The notes under the pieces were generated by a model. It was not told the DNA's origin and did not search any database. It was given only the letters and a program-made list of their open reading frames with translations. A stretch of DNA of 64,000 nucleotides from Desulfolutivibrio sulfodismutans DSM 3696. Lineage in GTDB: Bacteria > Desulfobacterota > Desulfovibrionia > Desulfovibrionales > Desulfovibrionaceae. Position numbers and translations under genes: made by a program. The stretch is from positions 1,777,501-1,841,500 of the forward strand of contig NZ_CP045504.1 of the NCBI RefSeq assembly GCF_013376455.1, given 5' to 3'. Positions 23,540 to 33,339 of the stretch are shown here, in pieces (position 1 is the first letter of the stretch; every line of letters begins with the position of its first letter).

Positions 23540-25213
23540 CTACGAGTCCATGCCGCATCTCCCACACGCGCCGCACCCGGCGGGCGGGCATTTGGCGGTG
23601 GGCACGGCGTCCTGGTAGCGTTTCCATTCGCGCCACAGGTAGTCGCGGCGCACCCCGACATCGATGATCTCCCAGGGGAAGACCTCGTCCGGCTCGCGCT
23701 CACGATCGATGTAAGGCGTGGAGTCGCCGTCCCAGGCGTACAGGGCTTTTTTGAAATTGCCGCCGTTTTTAGCGGCCAGGAGGATGAGCTCGAAGAGCCG
23801 CTCGTCGCCCCGGGCGAGGAGCCCCTGCACCCGGGCGGCGAACGCGCCGTCGAGGCTGTAGCGCATGCCCTTGTGCGGGGCCACGGCCTGCCGCAGGCGC
23901 TCGCCATCGGCCTTGATGTCGTCTTCCGAGGCCATTTTGGCCCACTGCATGGGCGTAAACGGCTTGGGCACGAGGCAACTGGCGGCCAGGGTGGCGTGCT
24001 GGATGCCGCGTTTGCCCTGTCCCACGCGCCCGGCGGCGTGGACGCGGCCCATCAGTCCGGCCAGTTCGTCGTAGTCGGCCTGGGTTTCGCCGGGCCAGCC
24101 CACGATGCAGTACATCTTGAGGTGGTTGACGCCGAACTCCCCGGCCAGGGCCACGGCGGCCAGGAAGGCGTCCTCGGAGAGGTTTTTGTTGGCGGCGCGG
24201 CGGATGCGGGCGCTTGGGCCTTCCAGGGCCAGGGTCAGGGTGCGCGAACCGGCGGCGCGAAGGATGGCCAAAAGCTCGCGGGTGACGCCGTCGGCGCGCA
24301 CCGAGGCCAGGGAGAATTTGACGCCGCGCTCGGCCAGGGCGGCCAGAAGCGGCAGCAGGTCGTCCCAGTCCGTGAGCGCGGTGCCCACGAGGCCGACCTT
24401 TTGCGGCCGCGTGCGGTCCACGAGGGCCAGCACCTCGTCCATGCCGACGTGGCGCGGCGGCCGGTAGACGAACCCGGCGGCGCAGAACCGGCAGCCGTAG
24501 GGACAGCCCCGGTTGACCTCAATGAGCAGCATGTCCTTGAATTCCGCCTCGGGCGAGACGAACGCGGAATGGGCCGGACAGGTCAGGACGGTGGGAGAGC
24601 CCGGGTCGCGATGCACGGCCCGGCGCACGGGCAGGGGCGAGCGGCCCGGGACCAGCACGCCCGGCATGTCGGCCACGGCGGCCAGAAGCGCGGCCTTGCC
24701 GCCGCCGGATGCGGCGTGCTCGCGGATGCGGTCGAGAAATTCCGGGAAACCCGCCTCGGCCTCGCCCACGAAGGCCGCGTCCAGGGCGGGCAGGATGGGC
24801 GCGGGGTTCATGAAAAGAAGCGGCCCGCCCGCCACAACCAGGGGATAGCCCGGCCGGTCGACGGCCAGGGGGGGCAGGTCGACGGATAAAAGCGCGGCCA
24901 CGGCGGCGGCTAAGTCCTCTTCGTAGCCAAGCGAAAAGGCGATGACCGGGAAGTCGGAGAGGGGGCGGCCGGAATCTTCGGATACGGCCTTGCCCGGGCC
25001 GGAGTAAAACACCCGTTCCACGGCCAGGGCGGGATGCTGCGAGACCAGGGCGTAGACCGCCTGCCAGCCCAGGGCCGACAGGGCGGCCCGTGGCGGCCCC
25101 GGAAACACCAGGGCCACGGGGAGCCGCCCGCCCCATTCACGCCGGGGCGGGCGATCACGACCGAAGAAGACCGGGGAGGGAGGATCGCGCCTCACGGCAG
25201 CGGACGCCGTCAA
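23540..25213 (-). CDS. Radical SAM protein translationally coupled to ftsZ
   Basis: 557 residues beginning at a TTG that overlaps the ftsZ stop; a later GTG is possible. The N-terminal third (about 30-200; VALVFPGPP, VIAFSLGYEEDL) looks like the B12-binding-type domain of B12-radical SAM proteins. It is followed by the cluster motif CPYGCRFCAAGF near 235-246 and a TIM-barrel (VGLVGTALTDWDD, LALEGPSARIRRAANK, YCIVGWPGE). The C-terminus carries four further cysteines (KCPPAGCGACGRCG), perhaps for a second cluster. The reaction is unknown. The coupling to ftsZ implies it is made in proportion to division proteins. Confidence 0.85.
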   Translation of the reverse strand: MTASAAVRRDPPSPVFFGRDRPPRREWGGRLPVALVFPGPPRAALSALGWQAVYALVSQHPALAVERVFYSGPGKAVSEDSGRPLSDFPVIAFSLGYEEDLAAAVAALLSVDLPPLAVDRPGYPLVVAGGPLLFMNPAPILPALDAAFVGEAEAGFPEFLDRIREHAASGGGKAALLAAVADMPGVLVPGRSPLPVRRAVHRDPGSPTVLTCPAHSAFVSPEAEFKDMLLIEVNRGCPYGCRFCAAGFVYRPPRHVGMDEVLALVDRTRPQKVGLVGTALTDWDDLLPLLAALAERGVKFSLASVRADGVTRELLAILRAAGSRTLTLALEGPSARIRRAANKNLSEDAFLAAVALAGEFGVNHLKMYCIVGWPGETQADYDELAGLMGRVHAAGRVGQGKRGIQHATLAASCLVPKPFTPMQWAKMASEDDIKADGERLRQAVAPHKGMRYSLDGAFAARVQGLLARGDERLFELILLAAKNGGNFKKALYAWDGDSTPYIDREREPDEVFPWEIIDVGVRRDYLWREWKRYQDAVPTAKCPPAGCGACGRCGMDS

Positions 25214-26532
25214 TCCGCCTGCATGCGGATAAACGACGGAATCTCGAATTCCTCCTCATCGAAAATGAACTCTTCCTCGCCAGGGGCGTGGGCCTTGACC
25301 GGCGGCTGCACCGCTACAGACTCGGGGGTCTTTTTGACCCCTTTGCGGATGTAGGCCGGGATGTTGTAGTCGTTGGCCGTGGCCGAGGTCAGGATCTTGG
25401 CCGCCCGGGGGCTCTGCATGACGCCGCCGCCGACGCTTGAGGGCTGGGCCGGGACGCCGCCGCCGCTGGGGCCGGACGAATTGGGCGTGCGGGTGCGGCT
25501 TAGGGGGGTCACGTTTTCCGCGTGGCGTTCATCGGCCTGCCGCGCGGCGGCGGTGGAGGCGGCCAGGCGTTCGCTGTCGATGCCTGTGGCGATGACCGTG
25601 ATGCGCATTTCGTCCCCGGCGTCCTGGTCGAAGACCGTGCCGAAGAAAACCTTGGCGTCCTCGTGGACGGCCTCGGTGATGGTGGAGGCGGCCTCGTCCA
25701 CTTCCTCGATGGTCAGGTCGGGACCGCAGGTGATGTTCATGAGCACGCCGCGCGCGCCGTCGATGGTCACGTCTTCCAGAAGCGGGCTGGTGATGGCCTT
25801 GAGCGCGGCCTCGCGGGCCCGGGATTCGCCCCGGGACACGCCGAATCCCATCATGGCCAGTCCCATCTCGGACATGACGGCCTTGACGTCGGCGAAGTCC
25901 AGGTTGATCAGGCCCGGCACCATGATCAGGTCGGAGATGCCCTTGACCGCAAAATACAGCACCTCGTCGGCCTTTTTGAGCATTTCCAGAAAGGTGGCCT
26001 TTTTGGAGGCCAGGGACAGCAGGCGGTCGTTGGGGATGGTGATGATGGAGTCCACCACCTCGCGCAGGGCCTGCACGCCCTTTTCGGCCTGGAGCAGCCG
26101 CTTTTTGCCTTCAAAATAGAAGGGCTTGGTGACCACGGCCACGGTCAAGGCTCCGATCTCCTTGGCCGCCTGGGCGATGACCGGCGCGGCCCCGGTACCG
26201 GTGCCGCCGCCCATGCCGGCGGTGATGAACACCATGTCCGCGTCGCCGAGCGTCTCGCGGATGAGGTCGATGCTTTCCAGGGCGGCGTCGCGGCCGACCT
26301 CGGGATTGGCCCCCGCGCCAAGACCCTTGGTCAGCTTCTCGCCGATCTGAAGGCGAAACTCGGCCTTGGATTTGCTTAAGGCCTGCATGTCCGTATTGGC
26401 GGTGATGAAGGTGACGCCCTTAAGCGCCGAACAAATCATGTTGTCCACGGCATTGCTGCCGCCGCCCCCTGCGCCCACCACTTTGATGCGTGCGCTCGAT
26501 TCGGTGTCCAGTTCGAAATATTCCATGTCCAT
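25210..26532 (-). CDS. ftsZ: Cell division GTPase FtsZ
   Basis: 440 residues. Tubulin-like GTPase that polymerises into the Z-ring under the membrane. Motifs: VGAGGGGSNAVD at the N-terminus, the GTP-binding GGGTGTG near 107-113, and the T7-loop region NLDFADVKAVM. A variable linker precedes the conserved C-terminal peptide EIPSFIRMQAD, which binds FtsA. The ATG at 26532 has a GGGGGAGGG ribosome site; a second ATG two codons on is possible. It follows ftsA by 53 bases and overlaps the radical SAM gene. Confidence 0.99.
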   Translation of the reverse strand: MDMEYFELDTESSARIKVVGAGGGGSNAVDNMICSALKGVTFITANTDMQALSKSKAEFRLQIGEKLTKGLGAGANPEVGRDAALESIDLIRETLGDADMVFITAGMGGGTGTGAAPVIAQAAKEIGALTVAVVTKPFYFEGKKRLLQAEKGVQALREVVDSIITIPNDRLLSLASKKATFLEMLKKADEVLYFAVKGISDLIMVPGLINLDFADVKAVMSEMGLAMMGFGVSRGESRAREAALKAITSPLLEDVTIDGARGVLMNITCGPDLTIEEVDEAASTITEAVHEDAKVFFGTVFDQDAGDEMRITVIATGIDSERLAASTAAARQADERHAENVTPLSRTRTPNSSGPSGGGVPAQPSSVGGGVMQSPRAAKILTSATANDYNIPAYIRKGVKKTPESVAVQPPVKAHAPGEEEFIFDEEEFEIPSFIRMQAD

Positions 26533-26585
26533 TCCCTCCCCCTCGATAGTCTCCTTGAATGCTCCCCGAAAAAACCCCAGCCGCC

Positions 26586-27812
26586 CTACTTCACATCAAC
26601 AAACCACTTGCGCATCCTCCCCAGAATGCGATTGAAAACATTCTCGTCGCGGATGCGGAACCGCTGCTCCACACCCTCTTTTTCGGCGCCGTACATGAGA
26701 AGCCCCACCGCCGTGGCGTACTTGGGGCTGTGAACCACGTCTTTTAAGCCGCCCACCTTGTCCGGGTAGGCCACCCGGGTGGGCAGGTTGAAAATCTGCT
26801 CGCCAAGCTCCTGGATGCCTTCGATCAGCGCCGTGCCGCCGGTTAAGACCACGCCCGCGCCGATTAAGCCCTTCATGCCGGAACGGATGAGCTCCTGGTC
26901 AACCAAGGCCAGCATCTCCTCCACCCTGGGCTCGCAGATCTCGGCCAACACCTGGCGCGACAAGCGGCGCGGTTCCCGGCCGCCCACGCTTGTGACCTCG
27001 ATGACCTCGTCTTTTTGCACCAGGTCGGCCAGGGCGCAACCATATTTCACCTTGATGGCCTCGGCGCTGGCCATGGGCGTGCGCAGCCCGAAGGCGATGT
27101 CGTTGGTCAGGTTGGTGCCGCCCAGGGCCAACACGGCCGTGTGCTTGATGGAATCGTTGGCGAAAAGGGCCACGTCCGTGGTGCCGCCGCCCAGATCCAC
27201 CAGGGCCACGCCGATCTCGCGCTCCTCGTCGGTCAGGACCGCCTTGGCCGAGGCCAGGGACTCGAGCACGATGTCCGAGACGTCCAGGCCCGCCCGGTGG
27301 CAGGAGCGGATGATGTTCTGGGCGCTGGTCACCGCGCCGGTGACGATGTGGACCTTGACCTCCAGGCGCACCCCGGCCATCCCTAAGGGGTCGGCGATGC
27401 CGCGCTGGTCGTCCACGATGAATTCCTGGGGCAGGATGTGGATGACCTCGCGGTCCAGCGGGATGGCCACGGCCTTGGCCGCGTCGATGACCCGCTCCAC
27501 GTCGCGCTGCCCCACCTCGCCGCCCTTGACGGCGATGACCCCGTGGCTGTTGAAGCCCTTGATGTGGCTCCCGGCGATGCCCGCATAGACCGAGCGAATC
27601 TCGCACCCGGCCATGAGCTCGGCCTCTTCCAGGGCCTTTTTGATGGACTGCACGGTCTGCTCGATGTTGACCACCACGCCCTTGCGCAATCCGTTGGACT
27701 GGGCGGTGCCGATGCCCACCACGTCCACGCCCTCGGGCGACAATTCGCCCACCACCACGCAGATCTTGGTGGTTCCGATATCCAGTCCGACAATGAGTTC
27801 CGACTTGGCCAT
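26586..27812 (-). CDS. ftsA: Cell division protein FtsA
   Basis: 408 residues. Actin-like ATPase that tethers FtsZ to the membrane and recruits later division proteins. The phosphate-1 motif VGLDIGTTKICVVVGE begins the protein. The SHS2 (1C) domain insertion follows, then VDLGGGTTDVALF (phosphate 2) and VVLTGGTALIEGI (adenosine loop). The C-terminal RILGRMRKWFVDV is the amphipathic membrane-binding helix. It lies between ftsQ (81-base gap) and ftsZ. Confidence 0.98.
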   Translation of the reverse strand: MAKSELIVGLDIGTTKICVVVGELSPEGVDVVGIGTAQSNGLRKGVVVNIEQTVQSIKKALEEAELMAGCEIRSVYAGIAGSHIKGFNSHGVIAVKGGEVGQRDVERVIDAAKAVAIPLDREVIHILPQEFIVDDQRGIADPLGMAGVRLEVKVHIVTGAVTSAQNIIRSCHRAGLDVSDIVLESLASAKAVLTDEEREIGVALVDLGGGTTDVALFANDSIKHTAVLALGGTNLTNDIAFGLRTPMASAEAIKVKYGCALADLVQKDEVIEVTSVGGREPRRLSRQVLAEICEPRVEEMLALVDQELIRSGMKGLIGAGVVLTGGTALIEGIQELGEQIFNLPTRVAYPDKVGGLKDVVHSPKYATAVGLLMYGAEKEGVEQRFRIRDENVFNRILGRMRKWFVDVK

Positions 27813-27893
27813 GGCCTCCTCCCCTTCCTGTCTCCACGATGTTCGCCGCCCCGTCCCCGAACGCCCCCACGCCGAAAGACGGGACCGTTGCGA

Positions 27894-28811
27894 CTATGAC
27901 TTTTTTTCCACCCAGACCTTGTCGTCCTGGGCGGTGATGACCCCAACCTTGTCCAGCTCCCCGCGCCGCTTGAGATCGGCCCACACGAGGTTTAGGCGAT
28001 GCAGGTTCTGCATCCAGTTTTCCGAGCCGATGCACATGAGGATGTCCGAGTCCATAAGCTGGACCTCAAGCCCGCGTCCCCAACTCAAACGTATCCAACC
28101 CACCTGGCTGAAACGGAACGGGGCGCGGTGCTCGCCGACGGTCCTTTTGAGCTCGGCCAACAGGGCCAGACGCTTTTCCATTCCGGCCTCGACCTCGATC
28201 TGGGGCAGGGAAACGAAGGTTCCCGCCTCCACCCTGTCGATCAGGCGGCCGGATTCGTCGCAATAATAAAGGCCGCCCTGATGATGCACAAGATAGGCTG
28301 GCACGCGTTCCACGATCTGGATGGACAACGATCCCGGCAAAACCCGCTTGACCGTTGCCGATTCGATCCACGGGTCTCGCGTCAGCGCCAGACGAATTTG
28401 TTCCATGTCCAGGGACAGCAGGTTGTCGCCCGGGGCGATCTCGGCTAGGGCCCGCACATGATCCTGAGACAGCCGGGAGACCCCGGCGATGTCCACGTTG
28501 GTCAGATCGAAATAATTCACCGTGGTCAGCCAGCGATATCCGGCCAAAAGACCGACGCTGACGGCCACAATGACCGCTGCGGCGAATCCCATGGTCATGA
28601 TCCTGGCGAAAAACCCGCCCACGGAGCTGAAGCTGACCCTGGAAGCTCGCGGCTGGGAAAACCGGGCGGCAGCCAGGGCGCGGTTGCGGTTGCCGCCCAG
28701 GCGCCAACCGCGCGTCGGGGACGGTTTGACCGGCGCGGCCACGCTGTAGGCGTTTTTTCGCTTCTTGGAGATGGCTATGCCACCGGAGATGCCGCCAACC
28801 CGCACGCTCAT
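27894..28811 (-). CDS. ftsQ: Cell division protein FtsQ
   Basis: 305 residues. Single-pass membrane protein of the divisome that binds FtsB/FtsL. A positively charged cytosolic tail of about 75 residues precedes the membrane segment (about 82-102, FAAAVIVAVSVGLLAGY). The POTRA domain follows (FDLTNVDIAGVSRLSQDHV, to IVERVPAYL), then the FtsQ-type C-terminal domain with GLYYCDESGRLID. The start overlaps the murB stop by four bases. No ddl gene lies between murB and ftsQ, unlike E. coli. Confidence 0.95.
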   Translation of the reverse strand: MSVRVGGISGGIAISKKRKNAYSVAAPVKPSPTRGWRLGGNRNRALAAARFSQPRASRVSFSSVGGFFARIMTMGFAAAVIVAVSVGLLAGYRWLTTVNYFDLTNVDIAGVSRLSQDHVRALAEIAPGDNLLSLDMEQIRLALTRDPWIESATVKRVLPGSLSIQIVERVPAYLVHHQGGLYYCDESGRLIDRVEAGTFVSLPQIEVEAGMEKRLALLAELKRTVGEHRAPFRFSQVGWIRLSWGRGLEVQLMDSDILMCIGSENWMQNLHRLNLVWADLKRRGELDKVGVITAQDDKVWVEKKS

Positions 28812-29695
28812 GACACCACCCTCACCTCAAGCTCCAGTTCATGGCCGAACTTCGACCGCACCGCCTCCCGGGCCGCATCGATCAACGCAAAGGCCTCGTC
28901 GCTCGCCCCCCCGCCGCGATTGACCAGAAAATTGGCGTGCATGGCGGAAAACTCCATGCCTCCCAGACGCCTCCCCCGAAACCCGGCCAGATCCAGGAGC
29001 CTCCCGGCGCTCTCGCCGGGGGGGTTTTTGAACAGGCACCCGGCCGTGGCCGCCGCGATGGGCTGGGTGGCCTTTTTTTTCTCCAGTGCGGCCCGGGCCT
29101 CCTGCCTGACAACCGCCTCGGCCGCGACGGAAAAATCGAAAAGAACCCGGGCGATCATGAAAAACCCCGTAACGCCCGTAAGCGAAAACCGGCGGTAGCC
29201 CGCAGTAAACCTGTCCGGCCCGAAAAACTCCACCCCATCCTTTGGCGTCCAGGCCCAGACCCCGGCCAAAACCCCGGCCATGTCCCGGCCATACGACCCG
29301 GCGTTTCCGGCCACGGCCCCGCCGACGCTCCCCGGAATACCGGCCATCCCCGAGATGCCCGCCAGCCCGTGCCGACTGCACCAGGACACCAGCCGTCCCA
29401 GCCTGAGGCCGCCCCAGGCCGCAACCCGGACCCGGCCGTGCGGCGCGCCGGGGACTGGCTCCGGGTCGTCGCCGCGCGAAAGGCTGACCACGGCCACATC
29501 AAGCTCCCGGTCCACGGCCAGGAGGTTGCTGCCGCCGCCCAGGGCCAGGGGCCTTGCGCCGACGCGGGCCAGGGCGTCCGCCAGCCCGTCCAGGTCGGCC
29601 AGGGCCGCCGCCCGGATCTCAGCCCGGGTCTTTCCCCCCAGGCCAAGGGTCGTGCGTCGGGCCAGAGGCGGCCCGTCAAGGATTTCAAGCCCCAC
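28808..29695 (-). CDS. murB: UDP-N-acetylenolpyruvoylglucosamine reductase MurB
   Basis: 295 residues from a GTG that overlaps the murC stop by 11 bases. FAD enzyme that reduces the enolpyruvyl group to make UDP-MurNAc. Motifs: [14 protein letters not shown], the FAD loop [28 protein letters not shown], and [17 protein letters not shown], which contains the catalytic serine. The glutamate near the end (ELEVRVVS) completes the site. The layout matches the short-loop type of MurB. Confidence 0.96.
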   Translation of the reverse strand: MGLEILDGPPLARRTTLGLGGKTRAEIRAAALADLDGLADALARVGARPLALGGGSNLLAVDRELDVAVVSLSRGDDPEPVPGAPHGRVRVAAWGGLRLGRLVSWCSRHGLAGISGMAGIPGSVGGAVAGNAGSYGRDMAGVLAGVWAWTPKDGVEFFGPDRFTAGYRRFSLTGVTGFFMIARVLFDFSVAAEAVVRQEARAALEKKKATQPIAAATAGCLFKNPPGESAGRLLDLAGFRGRRLGGMEFSAMHANFLVNRGGGASDEAFALIDAAREAVRSKFGHELELEVRVVS

Positions 29696-31091
29696 CTTCC
29701 CGCTCCAGAAAATGCTGTCCCACCTGCCACACGTTGCCCGCGCCCAGGGTCAAAAGGAGGTCGCCCGAGGCCAGCACGTCCGGCAGGGCCTCCTCAACGG
29801 CGGCGAAGTCCGGATAAAACGACACCTTGGTCTTGCTCACCTGGCGGATGCCCTGGGCCAGGCTCTCGCCGGAGACGCCGGGGATGGGCGACTCCGAGGC
29901 CGGATAGATCTCGGTCAGGACGAGTTCGTCCACGCCCTCGAAGCAGCGGCAGAACTCACCGAAAAGGGCCTGGGTGCGGGTGAAGCGATGGGGCTGAAAG
30001 ACCACCACCAGCCGCTTGTCCGGATAGCAGCTCCTGGCCGTGGCCAGGGTGGCCCGGATCTCGGCCGGATGGTGGCCGTAGTCGTCCACCACCGTGACCC
30101 CGGCCGCCGCCCCCTTGAGCTCGAAGCGCCGACCCACGCCGGCGAATTTGCTGAACGCCCCGGCCACGGTGTCCGCCGGGATGCCCGCCTCCAGGGCCAC
30201 GCCCAGGGCCCCCAGGGCGTTTTGCACGTTGTGGCGGCCCGGATGGTTCAGGCGCATCTCGGCCAGAAACGCGCCATCAAGAAACACCTCGAAGCGGCTC
30301 GACGAGCCCAAGCGCAGGATGTTGCCGCGCAGCCTGGCCTTGTCGCCGAATCCGTAGGTCAAAACCGGCCGGTTGACGCGGGGCAGAAGCCTGGCCACGC
30401 CTGGATCGTCCAGGCAGACCACGTTGACGCCGTAAAAGGGGATGGCGTTTAAAAACCGCACAAAGGCGTCGTCGATGGCCTGCTGGCCGGAATAAAAGTC
30501 CAGGTGGTCGGCGTCCACGTTGGTGACCACGGTGGTGATGGGCGACAGGCACAAAAAGGAGCCGTCGGACTCGTCGGCCTCGGCGATGAGGTATTCGCCC
30601 TCGCCCAGGCGCGCCCCGGCCCCGTAGGCGTTTAAGCGGCCGCCGATGATGACCGTGGGGTCAAGACCGGCCTCGGTGAAGATGGTGGCCAAAAGGGAGG
30701 TGGTGGTGGTCTTGCCGTGGGTTCCGGCCACGGCGATGCCCGTACGCAGACGCATGAGCTCGGCCAGCATCTCGGCCCGGGGGATGATGGGGATGCCCCG
30801 GGACCGCGCCTCCACCAGCTCCGGATTATCGGCGGCCACGGCCGAGGAGCGCACCACCACGTCGGCCTGACCGACGTTCTCCCGGCCATGGCCGATGGCG
30901 ATGTCCGCGCCAAGCTGCTTTAAGCGTTTGACCACCGGGCCGTAGGCCAGATCCGAGCCGCCCACGTCATAGCCGAGATTTAAGAGCACCTCGGCGATGC
31001 CGCTCATGCCCGAGCCGCCGATGCCCACCATGTGGATGCGCCGCACCTTGGTGCGCATGCCGCCCTTTCCTGCTGCATCAAGCCCGCTCAT
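29685..31091 (-). CDS. murC: UDP-N-acetylmuramate-L-alanine ligase MurC
   Basis: 468 residues from the ATG at 31091, which forms an ATGA overlap with the murG stop; the frame extends further but without a site. Adds L-Ala to UDP-MurNAc. The N-terminal Rossmann domain ([17 protein letters not shown]) is followed by the ATP loop GTHGKTTT at 123-130, [10 protein letters not shown] and the C-terminal [10 protein letters not shown] and FQPHRFTRT motifs. Length and motifs are normal. Confidence 0.98.
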   Translation of the reverse strand: MSGLDAAGKGGMRTKVRRIHMVGIGGSGMSGIAEVLLNLGYDVGGSDLAYGPVVKRLKQLGADIAIGHGRENVGQADVVVRSSAVAADNPELVEARSRGIPIIPRAEMLAELMRLRTGIAVAGTHGKTTTTSLLATIFTEAGLDPTVIIGGRLNAYGAGARLGEGEYLIAEADESDGSFLCLSPITTVVTNVDADHLDFYSGQQAIDDAFVRFLNAIPFYGVNVVCLDDPGVARLLPRVNRPVLTYGFGDKARLRGNILRLGSSSRFEVFLDGAFLAEMRLNHPGRHNVQNALGALGVALEAGIPADTVAGAFSKFAGVGRRFELKGAAAGVTVVDDYGHHPAEIRATLATARSCYPDKRLVVVFQPHRFTRTQALFGEFCRCFEGVDELVLTEIYPASESPIPGVSGESLAQGIRQVSKTKVSFYPDFAAVEEALPDVLASGDLLLTLGAGNVWQVGQHFLEREGGA

Positions 31092-32218
31092 GACCGGCCT
31101 CCGGTGCACGTCCGCGAGGCGGCCAGGGCCGACAACTCGTGGGCGATGGTCTCGGCCGCCCTGGGGGCGGCCAGTTTCCCGGCGGCCAGGGCCATGGCCG
31201 AAAGCCGCTCGGGATGATCAAAGAGGTTCAGCACCAGATCGGCCAGCGATGCCGGGTCCAGGCGTTTCTGATCGATGACCACCGCCGCCCCGGCCTTGGC
31301 CATAAACGAGGCGTTCACCGTCTGGTGGTCGTGGGTGGCGAAGGGAAAGGGTATCAGGATGGCGGGCTTTTTGGCCGAGGTGATCTCGGCCAGGGTGCTG
31401 GCCCCGGAACGGGCGATGATCAGGTCGGCCCAGGCATAGGCGGCAGCCATGTCCTCGATGAAATTTTCAATGGCCAACTCCCCCGGCTCGGCGCGGCCCG
31501 CCGCACGCCGGGCCTCGGACGTCTCGCCCGCCGCCTCGGCCACCCGCTCGAAATCGGCCCGGCCGGTCTGGATGGTCACCTTGATGCCGGAATCGAGCAG
31601 CCTGGGAAGGGCCGCCAGCACGGCGGTATTGATGGCCTGGGCCCCCTGGCTGCCGCCCAGAACCAGGACATTTCGCGAACCAGCGTCATCCTTGGCCGGG
31701 GCCTGCCACATGGCCGCGATGTCGTGGCGCACGGGGTTGCCGGTGTGCACGGTCTTTCCTGCGGGAAAGACCCCGGCCTCGTCAGGATAGGTGACGAAGA
31801 CCCTGGAGACGATTTTCCCTAAAAGCTTGTTGGTCACCCCGGGAACGCTGTTTTGCTCGTGCAGGGCCGTGGGGATGCCCAGAAGCCGCGCCGCCACGAC
31901 CGGAAAAAAGCTAGCGTAGCCGCCGAATCCAGCCACCAGGTCGGGCCGAAACGTGCGGTAAAACCCCATGGCCATGATGATGGCCCGGGTGGACAAGACC
32001 CCTTCCGCAAAACCCCGCAGGCCCCGGCCGAACACCCCTTTGGCCGGAAGGGACACGAAGCGCAGTCCGGCCTTGCGGGCCAAAACGGCCTCAGGGCCAT
32101 GGCCGCCCACGAAGGCGACCTCCAACCCCGGGTGCATGACCCGGAGGGCCTGGGCCACGGCCAGGGCGGGGAAGATGTGCCCGCCGGTGCCGCCCGTGGT
32201 GATGGCCAGCCGCTTCAT
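31088..32218 (-). CDS. murG: Lipid II synthase MurG
   Basis: 376 residues from the ATG at 32218 (ATGA overlap with ftsW). Membrane-associated glycosyltransferase that adds GlcNAc from UDP-GlcNAc to lipid I. Motifs: [14 protein letters not shown] at the N-terminus, [15 protein letters not shown], the donor-site [13 protein letters not shown] and [10 protein letters not shown], then [14 protein letters not shown]. All catalytic features are present. Confidence 0.98.
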   Translation of the reverse strand: MKRLAITTGGTGGHIFPALAVAQALRVMHPGLEVAFVGGHGPEAVLARKAGLRFVSLPAKGVFGRGLRGFAEGVLSTRAIIMAMGFYRTFRPDLVAGFGGYASFFPVVAARLLGIPTALHEQNSVPGVTNKLLGKIVSRVFVTYPDEAGVFPAGKTVHTGNPVRHDIAAMWQAPAKDDAGSRNVLVLGGSQGAQAINTAVLAALPRLLDSGIKVTIQTGRADFERVAEAAGETSEARRAAGRAEPGELAIENFIEDMAAAYAWADLIIARSGASTLAEITSAKKPAILIPFPFATHDHQTVNASFMAKAGAAVVIDQKRLDPASLADLVLNLFDHPERLSAMALAAGKLAAPRAAETIAHELSALAASRTCTGGRS

Positions 32219-33339
32219 GGCGTCTGCCTCCTGGAGAGGTTGAGCAGCACCCCGACGCACAAAAAGCAGGCCACCAGAGACGATCCGCCGTAGCTTAAAA
32301 AAGGCATGGCCACGCCCTTGGGCGGCACGCAGCCCAGGACCACGGCCAGATTGAGCAGAAAGCCGAGCCCCAGCACCAGGGCCATGCCGTAGGCCGTGAA
32401 CCGGTCGCGCAGATCGTCCTGGGACAGGGCGATGCGAAAAGCCCGCCACAAAAGGATCGCGATGCACAAAAAGACCATGGACACGCCGATAAAGCCCATT
32501 TCCTCGCCTAAAACGGCCATGACGAAGTCCGTATGGGCCTCGGGCAGATAGAAAAGCTTCTGCTTGCCCGAACCGAACCCGGCCCCGGTGATGCCGCCGG
32601 ACCCGAAGGCGTAGAAGGACTGCACCAACTGGTAGCCCACGTTCTGGGGATCCTTAAAAGGATCGAGGAAGGCGAACCAGCGTTTGAACCGGTAGGGCGA
32701 CTGCACGATGAGAAGGCCAATGGCCCCGGCTCCGAAGAGCACGGACACGAAAAGATAGGTCATCCGGGTGCCGCCCACCAGGCTCATGAGAAAAAAGAGC
32801 ATGCCCAGAAAAACCGCGCCGCCGAAATCGGGCTGCAAAAGGAGGATCAGCCCAAGCCCCCCGGTGACCACGACGGGAGGGATGAATCCCACGCTGAACG
32901 ACCGCACCAGCTTCTGCTTCTGGCTGAAAAAATAGGCCAGATAGAAGACCAGGGCCACTTTGGCAAGCTCCATGGGCTGGATGGAGACCCCGCCCAGGGA
33001 CAGCCAGCGCCGCGCGCCGCCGGCCTTGACCGAAAACGGCGGAATGAGCGTCAGGCATAACAGCCCGATAATGGCGAAAAGCCACAGATACACCGGGGCG
33101 TACATGAGTTTTTTGGGCATCTTGGCGAAAAAGAGCATGACCACAAGCCCCACCAGGGCGTACATGGCCTGCTTGCGGAAATAGAAGTATTTGCTCTCCA
33201 TGGCCCGCTCGGCCATGACCCCGCTGGCCGACAACACCATGATCAGCCCCAGCCCGGCCAGGACCAGAGTCGCGCCCAACAGCCAATAGTCCATGCCGTT
33301 TTGCTGGCCGGACAGTTCGGTTCCGGTCTGCATGCTCAT
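32215..33339 (-). CDS. ftsW: Septal peptidoglycan glycosyltransferase FtsW
   Basis: 374 residues with about ten membrane segments. SEDS-family polymerase that works with FtsI at the septum. Typical motifs are GGARRWLSLGGVSIQPMELAK near the middle, LLQPDFGGAVFL, and the end PFLSYGGSSLVA. It overlaps murD and murG by four bases on each side, as expected in the dcw operon. Confidence 0.97.
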   Translation of the reverse strand: MSMQTGTELSGQQNGMDYWLLGATLVLAGLGLIMVLSASGVMAERAMESKYFYFRKQAMYALVGLVVMLFFAKMPKKLMYAPVYLWLFAIIGLLCLTLIPPFSVKAGGARRWLSLGGVSIQPMELAKVALVFYLAYFFSQKQKLVRSFSVGFIPPVVVTGGLGLILLLQPDFGGAVFLGMLFFLMSLVGGTRMTYLFVSVLFGAGAIGLLIVQSPYRFKRWFAFLDPFKDPQNVGYQLVQSFYAFGSGGITGAGFGSGKQKLFYLPEAHTDFVMAVLGEEMGFIGVSMVFLCIAILLWRAFRIALSQDDLRDRFTAYGMALVLGLGFLLNLAVVLGCVPPKGVAMPFLSYGGSSLVACFLCVGVLLNLSRRQTP

